From Halanaerobacter jeridensis (GTDB lineage Bacteria > Bacillota > Halanaerobiia > Halobacteroidales > Halobacteroidaceae), in contig NZ_JAFBDQ010000020.1 of the NCBI RefSeq assembly GCF_016908315.1, positions 1 through 47,139 on the forward strand: DNA of 47,139 nt, written 5' to 3'. The notes beneath the pieces were generated by a model, which made no database searches, was not told where the DNA came from, and saw only the letters and a list, made by a program, of their open reading frames with translations. The position numbers and the translations under genes are program-made. This document shows, piece after piece, positions 26,967 to 36,307 of the stretch. Each line of letters starts with the position of its first letter. Positions within the stretch are counted from its first letter, which is position 1.

Positions 26967-27074
26967 ACACAGCGCTTAAATTTAATGCTCATCACTCTAC
27001 ACACTAAATATACAATACATTTTGCAAATTGCTGTGTTTCCGCAATCTATATACAGTTATTTTCCCTAATCTCA

Positions 27075-28544
27075 CTACCAGCTACTATTCTTAATAGCGT
27101 TTCGCGCTTGTTCGCGATCATCAAAGTCTATAACGCGGTCACCAAAATCTTGATAAGTTTCGTGACCTTTACCAATAATCAGCACTACATCTCCCGACAG
27201 AGCTCGATTAACTGCTGCTTCAATTGCTGCTCCTCTATCTTCAATAACTATATATTCTTCACTAGCATCTCGCTCTAAGTCTTTAATACCCGTCTCAATT
27301 TCAGCAATTATATCAACTGGATTTTCACTCCGCGGATTGTCAGAAGTTACAACTGCAAAATCAGCTTCATTGACCCCTAATTGGCCCATCATCGACCTCT
27401 TCTTACGGTCACGGTCTCCGCCGCATCCAAATACTACAATCACATCTCTATCGCTACATTCATGAGCAGTCTTTAACACATTTTCCATTCCATCAGGCGT
27501 ATGAGCATAATCAACAATCACACCATAGTCTTGGCCCTCTTGTACTAATTCAAATCTTCCTGGTACGCCGCTAATCTTTTCTATACCTGCCTTAATATCT
27601 GCTAAAGAAAAATCTAAGCTAGCAACTGTAGCTATAGCAGCTAAAGAATTATAAACATTAAATTGACCAGTTAAATTCAATTTAATTTCTAATCTATCAT
27701 CAGCAGTTAATAAATCATATTTTACACCCTGAGCAGTAACTGCAATATTATCAGCACTAAAATCAGATTCTCCTTCAATACCGTAACTAATTACCTCACC
27801 TTCTATCTCACTACAAATTTTATCTGCTCTAGAATCATCAATATTAATAATTGATGGCTTATCATTTGATTTAAATAATTTTAATTTAGCAGCTAAATAC
27901 TGTTCGAAATTCTCATGGAAATCAAGATGGTCACGACTTAAATTAGTAAATACTTTTCGATCAAAATCAATTTCTAGTACTCTATCTAAAGCTAAAGCAT
28001 GAGAAGAAGCTTCCATTACTACATGAGTCACTCCATCTTCTAACATTTCAGCAAACATCCGCTGTAAATCAAGTGACTCAGGAGTAGTTCGACTCGATGA
28101 TTCTTCTTTATGACCTACTTTATTTTTTATCGTACCTACTAATCCAGTCTCCAATCCTAAATTATTTAATACTCCTTCAATTAAATAAGTAGTAGTAGTT
28201 TTACCATTAGTACCTGTTACTCCTACAACTGTCAACTCTTCAGCAGGATAATCATAAAACTTAGCGCTTACTTTTGCTAAAGCAGCTCTACTATCATTCA
28301 CTTTTATCATAGGAATATCTACATCTTCAACTTCCTTTTCTACTATAACTGCTTGTGCTCCATTAGCAATTGCATCTGCAATATATTTATGTCCATCAGT
28401 TTCGAATCCACTAATGGCAACAAATAAAAAACCCTTTTCTACCTCACGAGAATCATAGGCAATCCCCGTAATTTTAGTAGTTAAATCACCACTTGTATTA
28501 TTAATTTCTAATTCTGCAATTAATTCTTGTAATTTAATTAGCAT
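27075..28544 (-). CDS. murE: UDP-MurNAc-L-alanyl-D-glutamate--2,6-diaminopimelate ligase MurE
   Basis: MurE adds the third amino acid to the peptidoglycan stem peptide. The motifs are YDSREVEKGFLFVAISG, VTGTNGKTTTTYLIEG, EASSHALALDRV, FTNLSRDHLDFH, DYAHTPDGMENVL and VTSDNPRSENPVDI. The DNPR sequence is the known mark of meso-diaminopimelate-specific enzymes. 489 residues. The ATG at 28544 is only 2 bases after GGGGG; an ATT at 28538 stands at a better distance and would give the family-typical start (M)KLQELIAEL. It follows the PBP gene by 9 bases. Confidence 0.96.
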   Translation of the reverse strand: MLIKLQELIAELEINNTSGDLTTKITGIAYDSREVEKGFLFVAISGFETDGHKYIADAIANGAQAVIVEKEVEDVDIPMIKVNDSRAALAKVSAKFYDYPAEELTVVGVTGTNGKTTTTYLIEGVLNNLGLETGLVGTIKNKVGHKEESSSRTTPESLDLQRMFAEMLEDGVTHVVMEASSHALALDRVLEIDFDRKVFTNLSRDHLDFHENFEQYLAAKLKLFKSNDKPSIINIDDSRADKICSEIEGEVISYGIEGESDFSADNIAVTAQGVKYDLLTADDRLEIKLNLTGQFNVYNSLAAIATVASLDFSLADIKAGIEKISGVPGRFELVQEGQDYGVIVDYAHTPDGMENVLKTAHECSDRDVIVVFGCGGDRDRKKRSMMGQLGVNEADFAVVTSDNPRSENPVDIIAEIETGIKDLERDASEEYIVIEDRGAAIEAAVNRALSGDVVLIIGKGHETYQDFGDRVIDFDDREQARNAIKNSSW

Positions 28545-28553
28545 CGCCCCCTT

Positions 28554-30650
28554 TTAATAGCTTAACCATACTTTTATCTTATCTTCAGAACCTACAGTAA
28601 GTCCTGGGTTTGGTTTCTGTTTACTTATTACATTACCCCGGCTTTTAATTTCTATCTGCAGTCCTAGATCTCCTAATAAATCTCTTGCTTCTGATAACTT
28701 CAATCCTTTCAATTTAGGCACCGTTACTTGATAATTATCTTTACGATCCTCATTACCAGAAAAGAATAAAATAACAGTACTAGCTTCATTGACTATCACT
28801 CCTGCTTTAGGAACTTGCTCAATAATCTTATTCCCACGCCCTTCTAGCTTAACTTCTAAACCACGTTCTATCAATACTTCCTCAGCTTTATCTAAAGTCA
28901 TATTTTTGACATTAGGTACTTTGACTTGTTCAACGCTTTCTGTTTTTTCTTCTTCTTCTTTAGAATCATTTCCTGGCGGAAGTTCTAAATAGCGCACTGC
29001 ATCTTTCACCACATTATGAAAAATAGGAGCGGCCACTTGAGAACCATAATAAGGATAACTATCAACTCCATACATCACTACTAAAGCTACTAACTTGGGA
29101 TCATCTGCAGGTAACATCCCTACAAATGAAGCATCATACAATTTCTTACCATAATGTTTCGCAGTTCCCGTCTTACCACCAATTTTATAACCTTTTACTT
29201 TAGCCTTTTTCCCTGACCCCTCTTCTACAACACCAGTTAACAACTTTCTCACAGTTGCTGCTGTCTTATTAGAAATAACTTTTCTTACTAGTTGCGGTTC
29301 AATTTTTTTTATTAAACTACCATCCTTCTCTACTATTTCTTTCACTAAATGAGGTTCTAATAATTGTCCATCATTAGCTACTGCTGAAATAGCAGTAATT
29401 AACTGCATAGGAGTAACACTAATTCCATGTCCAAAAGAAATAGTTGCTAATTCCACTGGACCAATATTATTTGAAGAATACAATAAACCTTTAGCTTCAC
29501 CAGGTAAATCAATTCCTGTCTTTTTGCCAAAGCCAAAGGCGCGAATATAGTTATCAAATTTTTCTGTGCCAACTCTTTCTCCTACTTGCACAAAACCAGG
29601 ATTACAAGAGTTTTCTACTACTTCGGAAAATGTCTGCTTTCCGTGTCCTCCTTCTTTCCAACAATGAATAGTTTGTCCGGCAACCTCTATATGACCAGGA
29701 CAATAAAACTTATCATTAGGATGTACCACTCCTTCTTCTAAAGCAGCAGAAGCAGTAATTATTTTAAAAGTAGAGCCTGGTTCATATGTATCAGAAATAG
29801 CTCTATTACGCCATAACTCTGCTGAATATTCCGTAAACTGATTAGGATTATACGTTGGTCGATTAGCTAAAGCCAACACTCCTCCAGTTTCCGGATTCAT
29901 CATAATAATAGTTGCTGCTTGAGCATCATGCTCTTTCATTGCTTTATCTAATTCTCTTTCTGTAATGTATTGTAATACATGGTCAATTGTTAAATGTACA
30001 TTAGTACCATCATCTGGAGCAACATAATCTTTGATTCCATTAGGGATTTTACGCCCAATGGCATCATTTTCAATTGATATTTTACCCGGCTCTCCTCGCA
30101 AATAACGGTCATAATAATATTCTATCCCCTGCAGACCTTGGCTATCTACACCAGCAAATCCTAACAGATGGGATGCCAAATTACCTTTAGGATAAAAACG
30201 TTTACTTTCCTCAGTAAAATAAATCCCATCTAAATCTAATTGTTGAATCTGCTTTGTCTGTTCTTCACTAATTTTTCGCTCTACATAAACAGCACTAGCA
30301 TTTTTAGTAATCCGCTGATGAATCTCACTTTTAGACATATCTAAAATTTTGCTTAACTGCTGTGCTACTTGCTGATGATTATCTATATCTTTTGGAGCAG
30401 CTACTACTGTATCAGAACTAGCACTAACAGCTAATTCCACCTTATTTCTATCATAAATGATTCCCCGTTTAGGTTCTACTTTTACTTCCCTTAATCTCTG
30501 CTCTAAAGCCTTGTTCTGATATTTATTATTATGGAATACCTGTACCCAAGCTGTACGAAGCCCTAATAATACACTACATATAAGAACAAGAATAAATAAA
30601 ACAAAAATACGCTTGCGTACAGTTACACTTAATTTATTTATTGTTACCAC
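28554..30650 (-). CDS. spoVD: Division or sporulation transpeptidase (class B PBP, FtsI/SpoVD type) with PASTA domains
   Basis: This class B penicillin-binding protein cross-links septal or cortex peptidoglycan, working with a SEDS polymerase such as FtsW. Order: short basic N-terminus, membrane helix (about residues 15-31), PBP dimerisation domain (about 50-210), and transpeptidase with EPGSTFKIIT (SxxK), ENSCNPGF (SxN) and GGKTGTAKHYGKK (KTG). Two PASTA domains (from about 572) follow. Two PASTA domains and the sporulating context suggest the SpoVD subtype, but as the only such gene in the cluster it may serve division too. Its start is unclear: the GTG at 30650 overlaps the GAGGTG ribosome site. 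Confidence 0.92.
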   Translation of the reverse strand: MVTINKLSVTVRKRIFVLFILVLICSVLLGLRTAWVQVFHNNKYQNKALEQRLREVKVEPKRGIIYDRNKVELAVSASSDTVVAAPKDIDNHQQVAQQLSKILDMSKSEIHQRITKNASAVYVERKISEEQTKQIQQLDLDGIYFTEESKRFYPKGNLASHLLGFAGVDSQGLQGIEYYYDRYLRGEPGKISIENDAIGRKIPNGIKDYVAPDDGTNVHLTIDHVLQYITERELDKAMKEHDAQAATIIMMNPETGGVLALANRPTYNPNQFTEYSAELWRNRAISDTYEPGSTFKIITASAALEEGVVHPNDKFYCPGHIEVAGQTIHCWKEGGHGKQTFSEVVENSCNPGFVQVGERVGTEKFDNYIRAFGFGKKTGIDLPGEAKGLLYSSNNIGPVELATISFGHGISVTPMQLITAISAVANDGQLLEPHLVKEIVEKDGSLIKKIEPQLVRKVISNKTAATVRKLLTGVVEEGSGKKAKVKGYKIGGKTGTAKHYGKKLYDASFVGMLPADDPKLVALVVMYGVDSYPYYGSQVAAPIFHNVVKDAVRYLELPPGNDSKEEEEKTESVEQVKVPNVKNMTLDKAEEVLIERGLEVKLEGRGNKIIEQVPKAGVIVNEASTVILFFSGNEDRKDNYQVTVPKLKGLKLSEARDLLGDLGLQIEIKSRGNVISKQKPNPGLTVGSEDKIKVWLSY

Positions 30651-30676
30651 CTCACTCTTTGCTCTTCATTCTATAC

Positions 30677-31195
30677 TCATTCTTTTTTTAATGTCCCTGC
30701 TTGTACTGTAGTTAAATCTTTAACCCAGTTTTCTACTTTTTCTTCTAAATTAAGCGATAACTTATTTTTTTTATTACTCTCTTGATTCTTAGTCATTTTT
30801 GTTTTTTCTCTTGACTTCCTTCCTTCACTTTCTTCCTTGGCATTAATTACGATATAATTTATATTATCTGGTTGCTCCATATTTAGTTCTTGTTTAGCAA
30901 TTCTTTCAACTCGCTCTAAAGATTTTAACTTAGCAATTTTTAATTGCAAGTGCTCTTTTTTAGATTCTAATTTTCTTTTTTTATCCTCTAATTTTTCGAC
31001 CATAAAACTCTTTCTTGATAGTTGAACATACTGATTAATATACATAATAAAAAATAATACAATTACAAATATAATAAAAATAATCATTAACATCGTCTTG
31101 GAATTAGTAATTTTATTGGAAGAGTTAGTACTTAATCGATTTTGAGACCGGCTATATTGACTACCACTATAATCTTGTAACTTTTCACTTCTCAT
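30677..31195 (-). CDS. ftsL: Cell division protein FtsL
   Basis: FtsL is a small bitopic protein that forms a complex with FtsQ/DivIB and FtsB and activates FtsW-PBP. About 35 polar residues precede a membrane helix (TMLMIIFIIFVIVLFFIMYI), followed by a leucine and lysine-rich coiled coil (about residues 65-105) and the conserved RVERIAKQELNM region. A long basic tail follows, making the protein (172 residues) longer than most FtsL. The ATG at 31195 is preferred for its distance to AAGG. The call rests on topology and its place between rsmH and the PBP gene. Confidence 0.85.
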   Translation of the reverse strand: MRSEKLQDYSGSQYSRSQNRLSTNSSNKITNSKTMLMIIFIIFVIVLFFIMYINQYVQLSRKSFMVEKLEDKKRKLESKKEHLQLKIAKLKSLERVERIAKQELNMEQPDNINYIVINAKEESEGRKSREKTKMTKNQESNKKNKLSLNLEEKVENWVKDLTTVQAGTLKKE

Positions 31196-31232
31196 TAGCA
31201 ACCTTATTCACCTGCCTTCGACTTTAGAACTT

Positions 31233-32168
31233 TTATTTTTTCTCTGCAACTCGCAGCTTAGCGCTTCGCGCCCTATAATTTTCCTCTAATTCTTCTTCAG
31301 AAGCAGTTATAGAACTTTTAGTGATTATTTTTATCTCAGCTTCTTCATCACAACCACAAACAGGCATCTTAGGTGGGCAAATACAATCCTGCGCTAAATC
31401 TTTAAAGGTATGCTTAACAATTCTATCCTCTAAAGAATGAAAACTAATAATGCAAATTCTCCCCCCAACTTTCAATTTATTTACCGCATCTTTAATAGCA
31501 GTTTCGATAATTTCCAATTCATTATTAACAGCTATGCGTAGAGCTTGAAAAGTCCTTTTAGCAGGATGTCCCCCACTTCTTCTTGCACTTGCAGGGATAG
31601 CATTTTTTATTAGCTCTACTAGTTCTAAAGTAGTTTCAATTGTTTCTTCTTTTCTCTGCTCTACTATAAAACTTGCAATGCGTTGTGCCCAATTTTCTTC
31701 TCCATATTCGCTTATTATCTCAGTTAACTGTTTCTTACTATAATTATTAACTATATCAGCTGCTGTCTGTTCCTGACGCTGATCCATCCTCATATCTAAC
31801 GGTGCATCATAACGATAACTAAAACCTCGTTCAGGTTCATCTAATTGGTGTGAAGATACTCCTAAATCAAATAAAAAGCCATCAACCTCTGCAATATCTA
31901 ATTCTCTCAATATAGTGTCCAAATTACTATAATTATCTCTAATCAGATCTATTTTAGGAGCAGTAGCGCTCAAATTTTCTGCCGCTGCTTCAATAGCCGC
32001 TTGGTCTTGATCAATGCCAATTATTTGGCCCTCAGAATTTAAATGCTGAGCAATCTCTTTAGAATGACCTGCTCCTCCAATTGTACAATCTACATAAATT
32101 CCTTGCTCTTTAATTTTTAAATTATCAATTACTTCAGTTAATAAAACTGCTTCATGTTCAAAATCCAT
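31233..32168 (-). CDS. rsmH: 16S rRNA (cytosine-1402-N4)-methyltransferase RsmH
   Basis: RsmH (MraW) methylates C1402 in the decoding centre of 16S rRNA using S-adenosylmethionine. Typical parts are [13 protein letters not shown] at the start, [15 protein letters not shown] (SAM motif I), [46 protein letters not shown], and the end [14 protein letters not shown] then [13 protein letters not shown]. 311 residues. It is the first gene of the dcw cluster here; mraZ, which usually precedes it, is not found in the 240 bases upstream. Confidence 0.97.
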   Translation of the reverse strand: MDFEHEAVLLTEVIDNLKIKEQGIYVDCTIGGAGHSKEIAQHLNSEGQIIGIDQDQAAIEAAAENLSATAPKIDLIRDNYSNLDTILRELDIAEVDGFLFDLGVSSHQLDEPERGFSYRYDAPLDMRMDQRQEQTAADIVNNYSKKQLTEIISEYGEENWAQRIASFIVEQRKEETIETTLELVELIKNAIPASARRSGGHPAKRTFQALRIAVNNELEIIETAIKDAVNKLKVGGRICIISFHSLEDRIVKHTFKDLAQDCICPPKMPVCGCDEEAEIKIITKSSITASEEELEENYRARSAKLRVAEKK

Positions 32169-32406
32169 AATTAACTCCCTTTAATAGTAGTTGTTTTTAT
32201 TATATCTCATTTATTACCCAAGTATAATTCTTATTTACCTCAATGTTTATTTATTCTACATCAACCCCCAAAGTCCTGCTTATTATTACATGACTATTAT
32301 CAAATAACAACTTTTCCCTCTTATATCTTTTTTTTAATAAAAAGTAACTTTTTAATCCTTGAAACATAAATTAATAATAAGTCAACTTAATGAGGGGGTA
32401 AGTCCT

Positions 32407-32526
32407 ATGAAAATTGATTTTTTATTCACCTGGTCTCGGGGAGAGGAAAAAAATCTAAAAGCCTTTGGAGGCGGATTTAAATTACCTCCCCCTTTCAGTT
32501 GGATCGGCTCACTATTTAAATCTTAA
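32407..32526 (+). CDS. Possible 39-residue peptide of unknown function
   Basis: ATG at 32407 lies 10 bases after GAGGGGG and opens 39 codons ending with TAA at 32524-32526. The peptide starts MKIDFLFTWSRGEEKN, continues AFGGGFKLPPPFSWIG and ends SLFKS. It is rich in aromatic residues and glycine, basic, with no signal peptide. Its GC-rich middle and clear ribosome site set it apart from the surrounding non-coding DNA. The end overlaps the stop of the convergent lysO part by 11 bases. I do not recognise a family. The 238 bases before it up to rsmH appear non-coding. Confidence 0.5.
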   Translation: MKIDFLFTWSRGEEKNLKAFGGGFKLPPPFSWIGSLFKS

Positions 32527-33115
32527 TCAACAAAGGTACCAAGATAGGTACTAAAGAAGATAATACTGCTCCGCTAATAAAAGCAATTGCTACTACCTCT
32601 TTTTCCGTCACACTTTCTGAAATCAGGGGTAAAGTAGTATCCATTGTTGTTGCTCCTCCAGGGGCAACAACAATAATTTCATTCTTCCACTGTGCTAATA
32701 GTGGGATTAAAATAATAGCAAAAACCTCACGAAAAACATTAGTCAAAAATGCTAATATGCCTAAATCAGTACTATAAATTTTAGTTAATATAACACCAGA
32801 TAAACTATACCAACCAAACCCAGCACCTATAGCACTAGATTCATTTAGAGACAAATCTAAAACAACACCTACAATACTTGTCCCTACAATGCTGCCGATA
32901 GCAATTAAAATGGGAATTAAAAGTACTTTCCATCCCAACTTTTTTAATTTATCAATCACCTGTTGATTAGAGCCTAAATCAATTCCTACTCCTAATAATA
33001 ACACAGCTAAGCAAAATGTCGAAATGAAATCTAAATTATGTATTAAAAAACCCGGATTACTGAAATAACCAGTTAAAATACCAAAAATAATTACTGCAAT
33101 AATTGCTACTAACAT
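32516..33115 (-). CDS. lysO: LysO-type lysine exporter, large part
   Basis: This 199-residue membrane protein with about five helices is the C-terminal two thirds of the LysO (YbjE) family, which exports L-lysine in E. coli. Recognisable parts are GVGIDLGSNQQVIDKL, GAGFGWYSLSGVILTK, NVFREVFAIILIPL and APGGATTMDTTLP. In E. coli LysO is one polypeptide of about 300 residues; here the first part is a separate gene directly upstream. Such a split is common in Firmicutes and should not be read as a mutation. Substrate in this organism is inferred from the family. Confidence 0.85.
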   Translation of the reverse strand: MLVAIIAVIIFGILTGYFSNPGFLIHNLDFISTFCLAVLLLGVGIDLGSNQQVIDKLKKLGWKVLLIPILIAIGSIVGTSIVGVVLDLSLNESSAIGAGFGWYSLSGVILTKIYSTDLGILAFLTNVFREVFAIILIPLLAQWKNEIIVVAPGGATTMDTTLPLISESVTEKEVVAIAFISGAVLSSLVPILVPLLIKI

Positions 33116-33388
33116 CTATTTTTCCTCCCCCAAATAAGAATGAAAAACATAAATCATAATCAAACTACCTGCAATTGATCCTCCTGCTAATAAAATGGCT
33201 TCTAATCCTATTTGATTTAAATTATTTAATATTTTATCATTATTACCAATTTCAAACCCCATAATAAATAATAAAACAAATAATCCTCCTAAAATCAAAT
33301 AATGAGCCAAATCAGTTATTTGATTCGGTAATAAATTAAAATATCCAATACAAATTCCAATTATTAAGGAAATGATAAACATCCACAT
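33116..33388 (-). CDS. LysO-type transporter, small N-terminal part
   Basis: This 90-residue protein with three hydrophobic helices has LFIMGFEIGNNDKILNNLNQIG, equivalent to the start of LysO. Its stop directly adjoins the ATG of the larger part (33115), so the two are translated together and presumably form one transporter. GGAGG lies shortly before the ATG. Confidence 0.8.
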   Translation of the reverse strand: MWMFIISLIIGICIGYFNLLPNQITDLAHYLILGGLFVLLFIMGFEIGNNDKILNNLNQIGLEAILLAGGSIAGSLIMIYVFHSYLGEEK

Positions 33389-33470
33389 TTTTGTTACCTC
33401 CTTTGACTATTCCAATTATAACATATATCCTGGACTAGTTCTAGGAGAGTAAAAAATTACTTGACATAAA

Positions 33471-33500
33471 ATAATACTAGCCAACTTGGGCTAGTATTAT
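33471..33500 (-). terminator. Hairpin terminator at the end of the pil operon
   Basis: ATAATACTAGCC (33471-33482) pairs with GGCTAGTATTAT (33489-33500), 12 bp with a 6-base loop, about 60 bases after the pilQ stop on the minus strand. A short T run follows. It separates the pil operon from the lysO pair. Confidence 0.65.
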
Positions 33501-33559
33501 TAAAAAACACACTTTTATATTCAATATACTAATTTCTATCCTGATTAATTTTTTAAATA

Positions 33560-35122
33560 TTAATTAACCTCAGCTGGTAATACAATTTTAGTACCAGTTT
33601 TATCTTTCAAAGAAGATAAATTATTAATCTCTTTAATATCATTAACGTCTACATCGTATTTTTCTGCTAATTTAACTAAACTATCATCAGATTGAACTTC
33701 ATAATAACGCTCTTTAGGAACTGGGATTTTAATTTCTTGACCAATTCTTAAATCACTTACATATTGAATATTATTATATTCAAGAATTTTAGCAAAAGAA
33801 ATATCAAACAAATTACCAATATCCCAAATACTAACCTCGTTTCTTACTTTATAAGTGAATGGTTTAACTATTTTTTCAGTATTCGTATTATTCGTAGTTG
33901 ATTCCACAATTTTTGGAGTTAAGAAAATAACTAATTCGGTTTTTTCTGTTTCAGTTTTTTTACTGCTAAACATTTTACCGAACAAAGGCAAGTCACCTAG
34001 AAATGGAACTTTTTTCATATTTTCTCTTTCTTCTTTAGTGATCAAGCCTCCAATAGCAATTGTTTCTCCACTTGCTACTCGTACATTAGTTTCAACTTTT
34101 CTAGTATCAATAATTGGATAGGTAATATTATCTGCTGTCTCAAAAGTATCAGCAACTATACTAGTTTCTGGTTTAACATCCATATAAACTTTATTATTTT
34201 CAGTTATTTGAGGCGTAATATCTAAACTAATTCCAATATCTTTAAACTCAACTTCAGTCTTACCATCGCCACCAGGTTTTACAATTGGATATTGACTACC
34301 TATATCAATAGTTGCTGATTTACCTTCTACAGTAGTGATCTGAGGATTAGCCAAATTAGTTGCTTCATCATTATTTTCTAACATATTAATTATGCTTAAA
34401 TAATTAAGACTAATATTATCAGAAATAGTAGATATATTAGATTCTGAACTAGGAACATTATTATCCTCGCTTCTATCTACAATAGTAGCACTATTCCCAT
34501 TGGCAGTTAACTTTTGAAAATTCCAATCCACACCTAATCTTTCTAGACCGCCATGACTTATTTCTTCTACTCTCGCTTGAATGATTATTTGTAGTTTTTC
34601 CTGGTCAAGCTGTTTAATAGTACTCTCAATTTCTGGTAGTTTGCTCTGATAAGTAGTTACTATTAAACTCTTAGTTCTTTTATCAACTCGAATTGCTTTA
34701 TCATTAACTAATAAATTAATACTTTTCTTTACCTCACTTGGATCACTATTCTTCATTTTAAATACTCTAGTTACTTTTTTTCCAAAACCTTCTTCTAATT
34801 TTCCAGGTGCAGCAACTAAAATAGTATTATTGACAATTCTATAATCTAGTCCGCTACTTTTTGCTAACAAGTCTACCGCCTCTCGAAAGGAAATGTTTTC
34901 TAAATGAACAGTAGTTTTTCCCTTCACTGAACTATCTGTCACAATATTCATATTTGCTACATCAGCTAGAGCTCTAAAAGCATCTCTTAATTGTACTGAT
35001 TGAAAATTCAAATCAATATCATTTTTCTGAGCAGCAACATTTCCACCTACTAAACCAATTAACACCATCAATATAAAAACTGTAATTAAGCTCCGTTTGA
35101 TATTAATCTTGCCCACCCCCAA
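33560..35122 (-). CDS. pilQ: Type IV pilus secretin PilQ with C-terminal LysM domains
   Basis: PilQ forms the outer-membrane pore for the pilus. A signal peptide (up to VAAQ, about residue 31) is followed by a secretin N0 domain (LNFQSVQLRDAFRALADVAN), an N1 domain with DPSEVKKSINLLV, and the secretin core ending VPFLGDLPLFGKMFSSK and TELVIFLTPKI. Then come two LysM-like repeats (about residues 425-520: YKVRNEVSIWDIGNLFDIS and YYEVQSDDSLVKLAEKYDVD). LysM at the C-terminus could anchor the pore to peptidoglycan. The start is uncertain: TTG 35122 or GTG 35116 overlap the ribosome site, and ATT 35107 fits better. Confidence 0.9.
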   Translation of the reverse strand: MGVGKINIKRSLITVFILMVLIGLVGGNVAAQKNDIDLNFQSVQLRDAFRALADVANMNIVTDSSVKGKTTVHLENISFREAVDLLAKSSGLDYRIVNNTILVAAPGKLEEGFGKKVTRVFKMKNSDPSEVKKSINLLVNDKAIRVDKRTKSLIVTTYQSKLPEIESTIKQLDQEKLQIIIQARVEEISHGGLERLGVDWNFQKLTANGNSATIVDRSEDNNVPSSESNISTISDNISLNYLSIINMLENNDEATNLANPQITTVEGKSATIDIGSQYPIVKPGGDGKTEVEFKDIGISLDITPQITENNKVYMDVKPETSIVADTFETADNITYPIIDTRKVETNVRVASGETIAIGGLITKEERENMKKVPFLGDLPLFGKMFSSKKTETEKTELVIFLTPKIVESTTNNTNTEKIVKPFTYKVRNEVSIWDIGNLFDISFAKILEYNNIQYVSDLRIGQEIKIPVPKERYYEVQSDDSLVKLAEKYDVDVNDIKEINNLSSLKDKTGTKIVLPAEVN

Positions 35123-35702
35123 AAGTATAAGTTAGTTCTTTCCCGTATTCTTCTATAACTACTCTTTTTTGATTTATATCTTTAATGATTAAACTTTTAA
35201 TTCTATCACCAGGTTTAACTATTTGCACATCTTTATCTATACCAATAATCGCTAATCTTTTTCCCGGCCCTCCTAATAACCCTAACACTCTAACTTTACT
35301 AGCAATTCTCTTTTTAACTTTTTCTTTCTTATTCTCTTTCGTAGATTGATTATTTCTATTTTTAGTACTCTTATTATTTGTAGGTTTCTTTGCTTTTTTT
35401 ACCCTTTTTAATGGTGATTGAAACGGATTAGACTGAGCAGCTAAAGTTTTAACTTCTTTCTCTTCAGTTACTTCCTTACTATCTTTATTTGCTTTAGCAG
35501 GTTTTTCATTTACATTACTCACTAATCCCGCAACTTCTTTTTCAAATTGATTAACTGTTTGTTCACTAGTTGTCATCTCTAAATAACTCCAAACACCAAT
35601 AGCTATCACCCCTACAATAAAAATACTTAAAATAATAATAACTATAGGAGCATTTTCCCTAAATACTGCTGGCTGTTGATTATTATTTGTCTGCAATTTC
35701 AA
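35103..35702 (-). CDS. pilP: PilP-like pilus assembly protein
   Basis: The protein has 199 residues: a membrane helix at about residues 19-41 (APIVIIILSIFIVGVIAIG), a long lysine-rich linker (about 60-130) and a small C-terminal beta domain (VRVLGLLGGPGKRLAIIG and VKPGDRI). That domain resembles the HR domain of PilP and GspC, which contacts the secretin. Proteobacterial PilP is a lipoprotein, whereas this one keeps its membrane helix. Its place between pilO and pilQ supports the call. TTG start after GGAGGTG. The end overlaps the annotated start of pilQ. Confidence 0.75.
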   Translation of the reverse strand: MKLQTNNNQQPAVFRENAPIVIIILSIFIVGVIAIGVWSYLEMTTSEQTVNQFEKEVAGLVSNVNEKPAKANKDSKEVTEEKEVKTLAAQSNPFQSPLKRVKKAKKPTNNKSTKNRNNQSTKENKKEKVKKRIASKVRVLGLLGGPGKRLAIIGIDKDVQIVKPGDRIKSLIIKDINQKRVVIEEYGKELTYTFGGGQD

Positions 35703-35707
35703 CTAAC

Positions 35708-36307
35708 TCACCTCCCCTGGACATCATCAGTAGCAAAGGCTACTAATTTGATTTGAACATTGATTTCTGCTTCGGATTCATTGTTATTAGCAATCCCTGC
35801 TTCTAAATTAGAATTCAAATTTAATGTATCGACTTTTATTAAATACTTTAATTTTTCAATTTTATTTACAAAATTAAGCATATTATTATAATCGCCGCTA
35901 ACCTGAATTCTGATCGGCATTTTAGTATAACCATACTTTTGACTTTCAGTTTTATAATTCTTAATTGATTCCATTGTGTTTAAATTAACACCAGTCTCAT
36001 CTATTAATTCATTTATTTTTACAACTAAGTCACTCTTTTGACCAATTTTAATTGCTTGGTCTTGGTCATTCTTCTCTAATTTCACTAATTTTTCCTTATA
36101 AGCTCGTTTCAATTCTTCTTTTCTTCTTAATACATCCTGATTTTGTTTAATACTAGAAACAGTTTGCTCTAAATCATTATTTATATCTGCTACAGCATCT
36201 GACTTAGGTTTATATAAAAAAATGTAAAATGAAATAGAGATTGCTGCTACCCCTAAAATAATCAGCAGAATTTTTTCTCGATTACTAATCTCATTCCAAT
36301 TGATCAT
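35708..36307 (-). CDS. pilO: Type IV pilus alignment protein PilO
   Basis: PilO pairs with PilN in the inner membrane and links the motor to the secretin. One membrane helix (residues 13-30), a coiled coil (about 35-90) with many charged residues, and a C-terminal ferredoxin-like domain (MPIRIQVSGDYNNMLNFVNKIEKL) are visible. 199 residues. It overlaps the end of pilN by 17 bases. Confidence 0.88.
   Translation of the reverse strand: MINWNEISNREKILLIILGVAAISISFYIFLYKPKSDAVADINNDLEQTVSSIKQNQDVLRRKEELKRAYKEKLVKLEKNDQDQAIKIGQKSDLVVKINELIDETGVNLNTMESIKNYKTESQKYGYTKMPIRIQVSGDYNNMLNFVNKIEKLKYLIKVDTLNLNSNLEAGIANNNESEAEINVQIKLVAFATDDVQGR

Noticed and set aside
26804-27004. 66-codon ORF in the murE-murF gap
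   Set aside because: Its repeated HGE and KTRR words come from the hairpin repeats in the DNA; it lacks a ribosome site and family resemblance.
32516-33388. LysO gene broken by a mutation
   Set aside because: The two frames adjoin as stop then ATG, the larger has its own proper start, and a two-gene form is common in Firmicutes.
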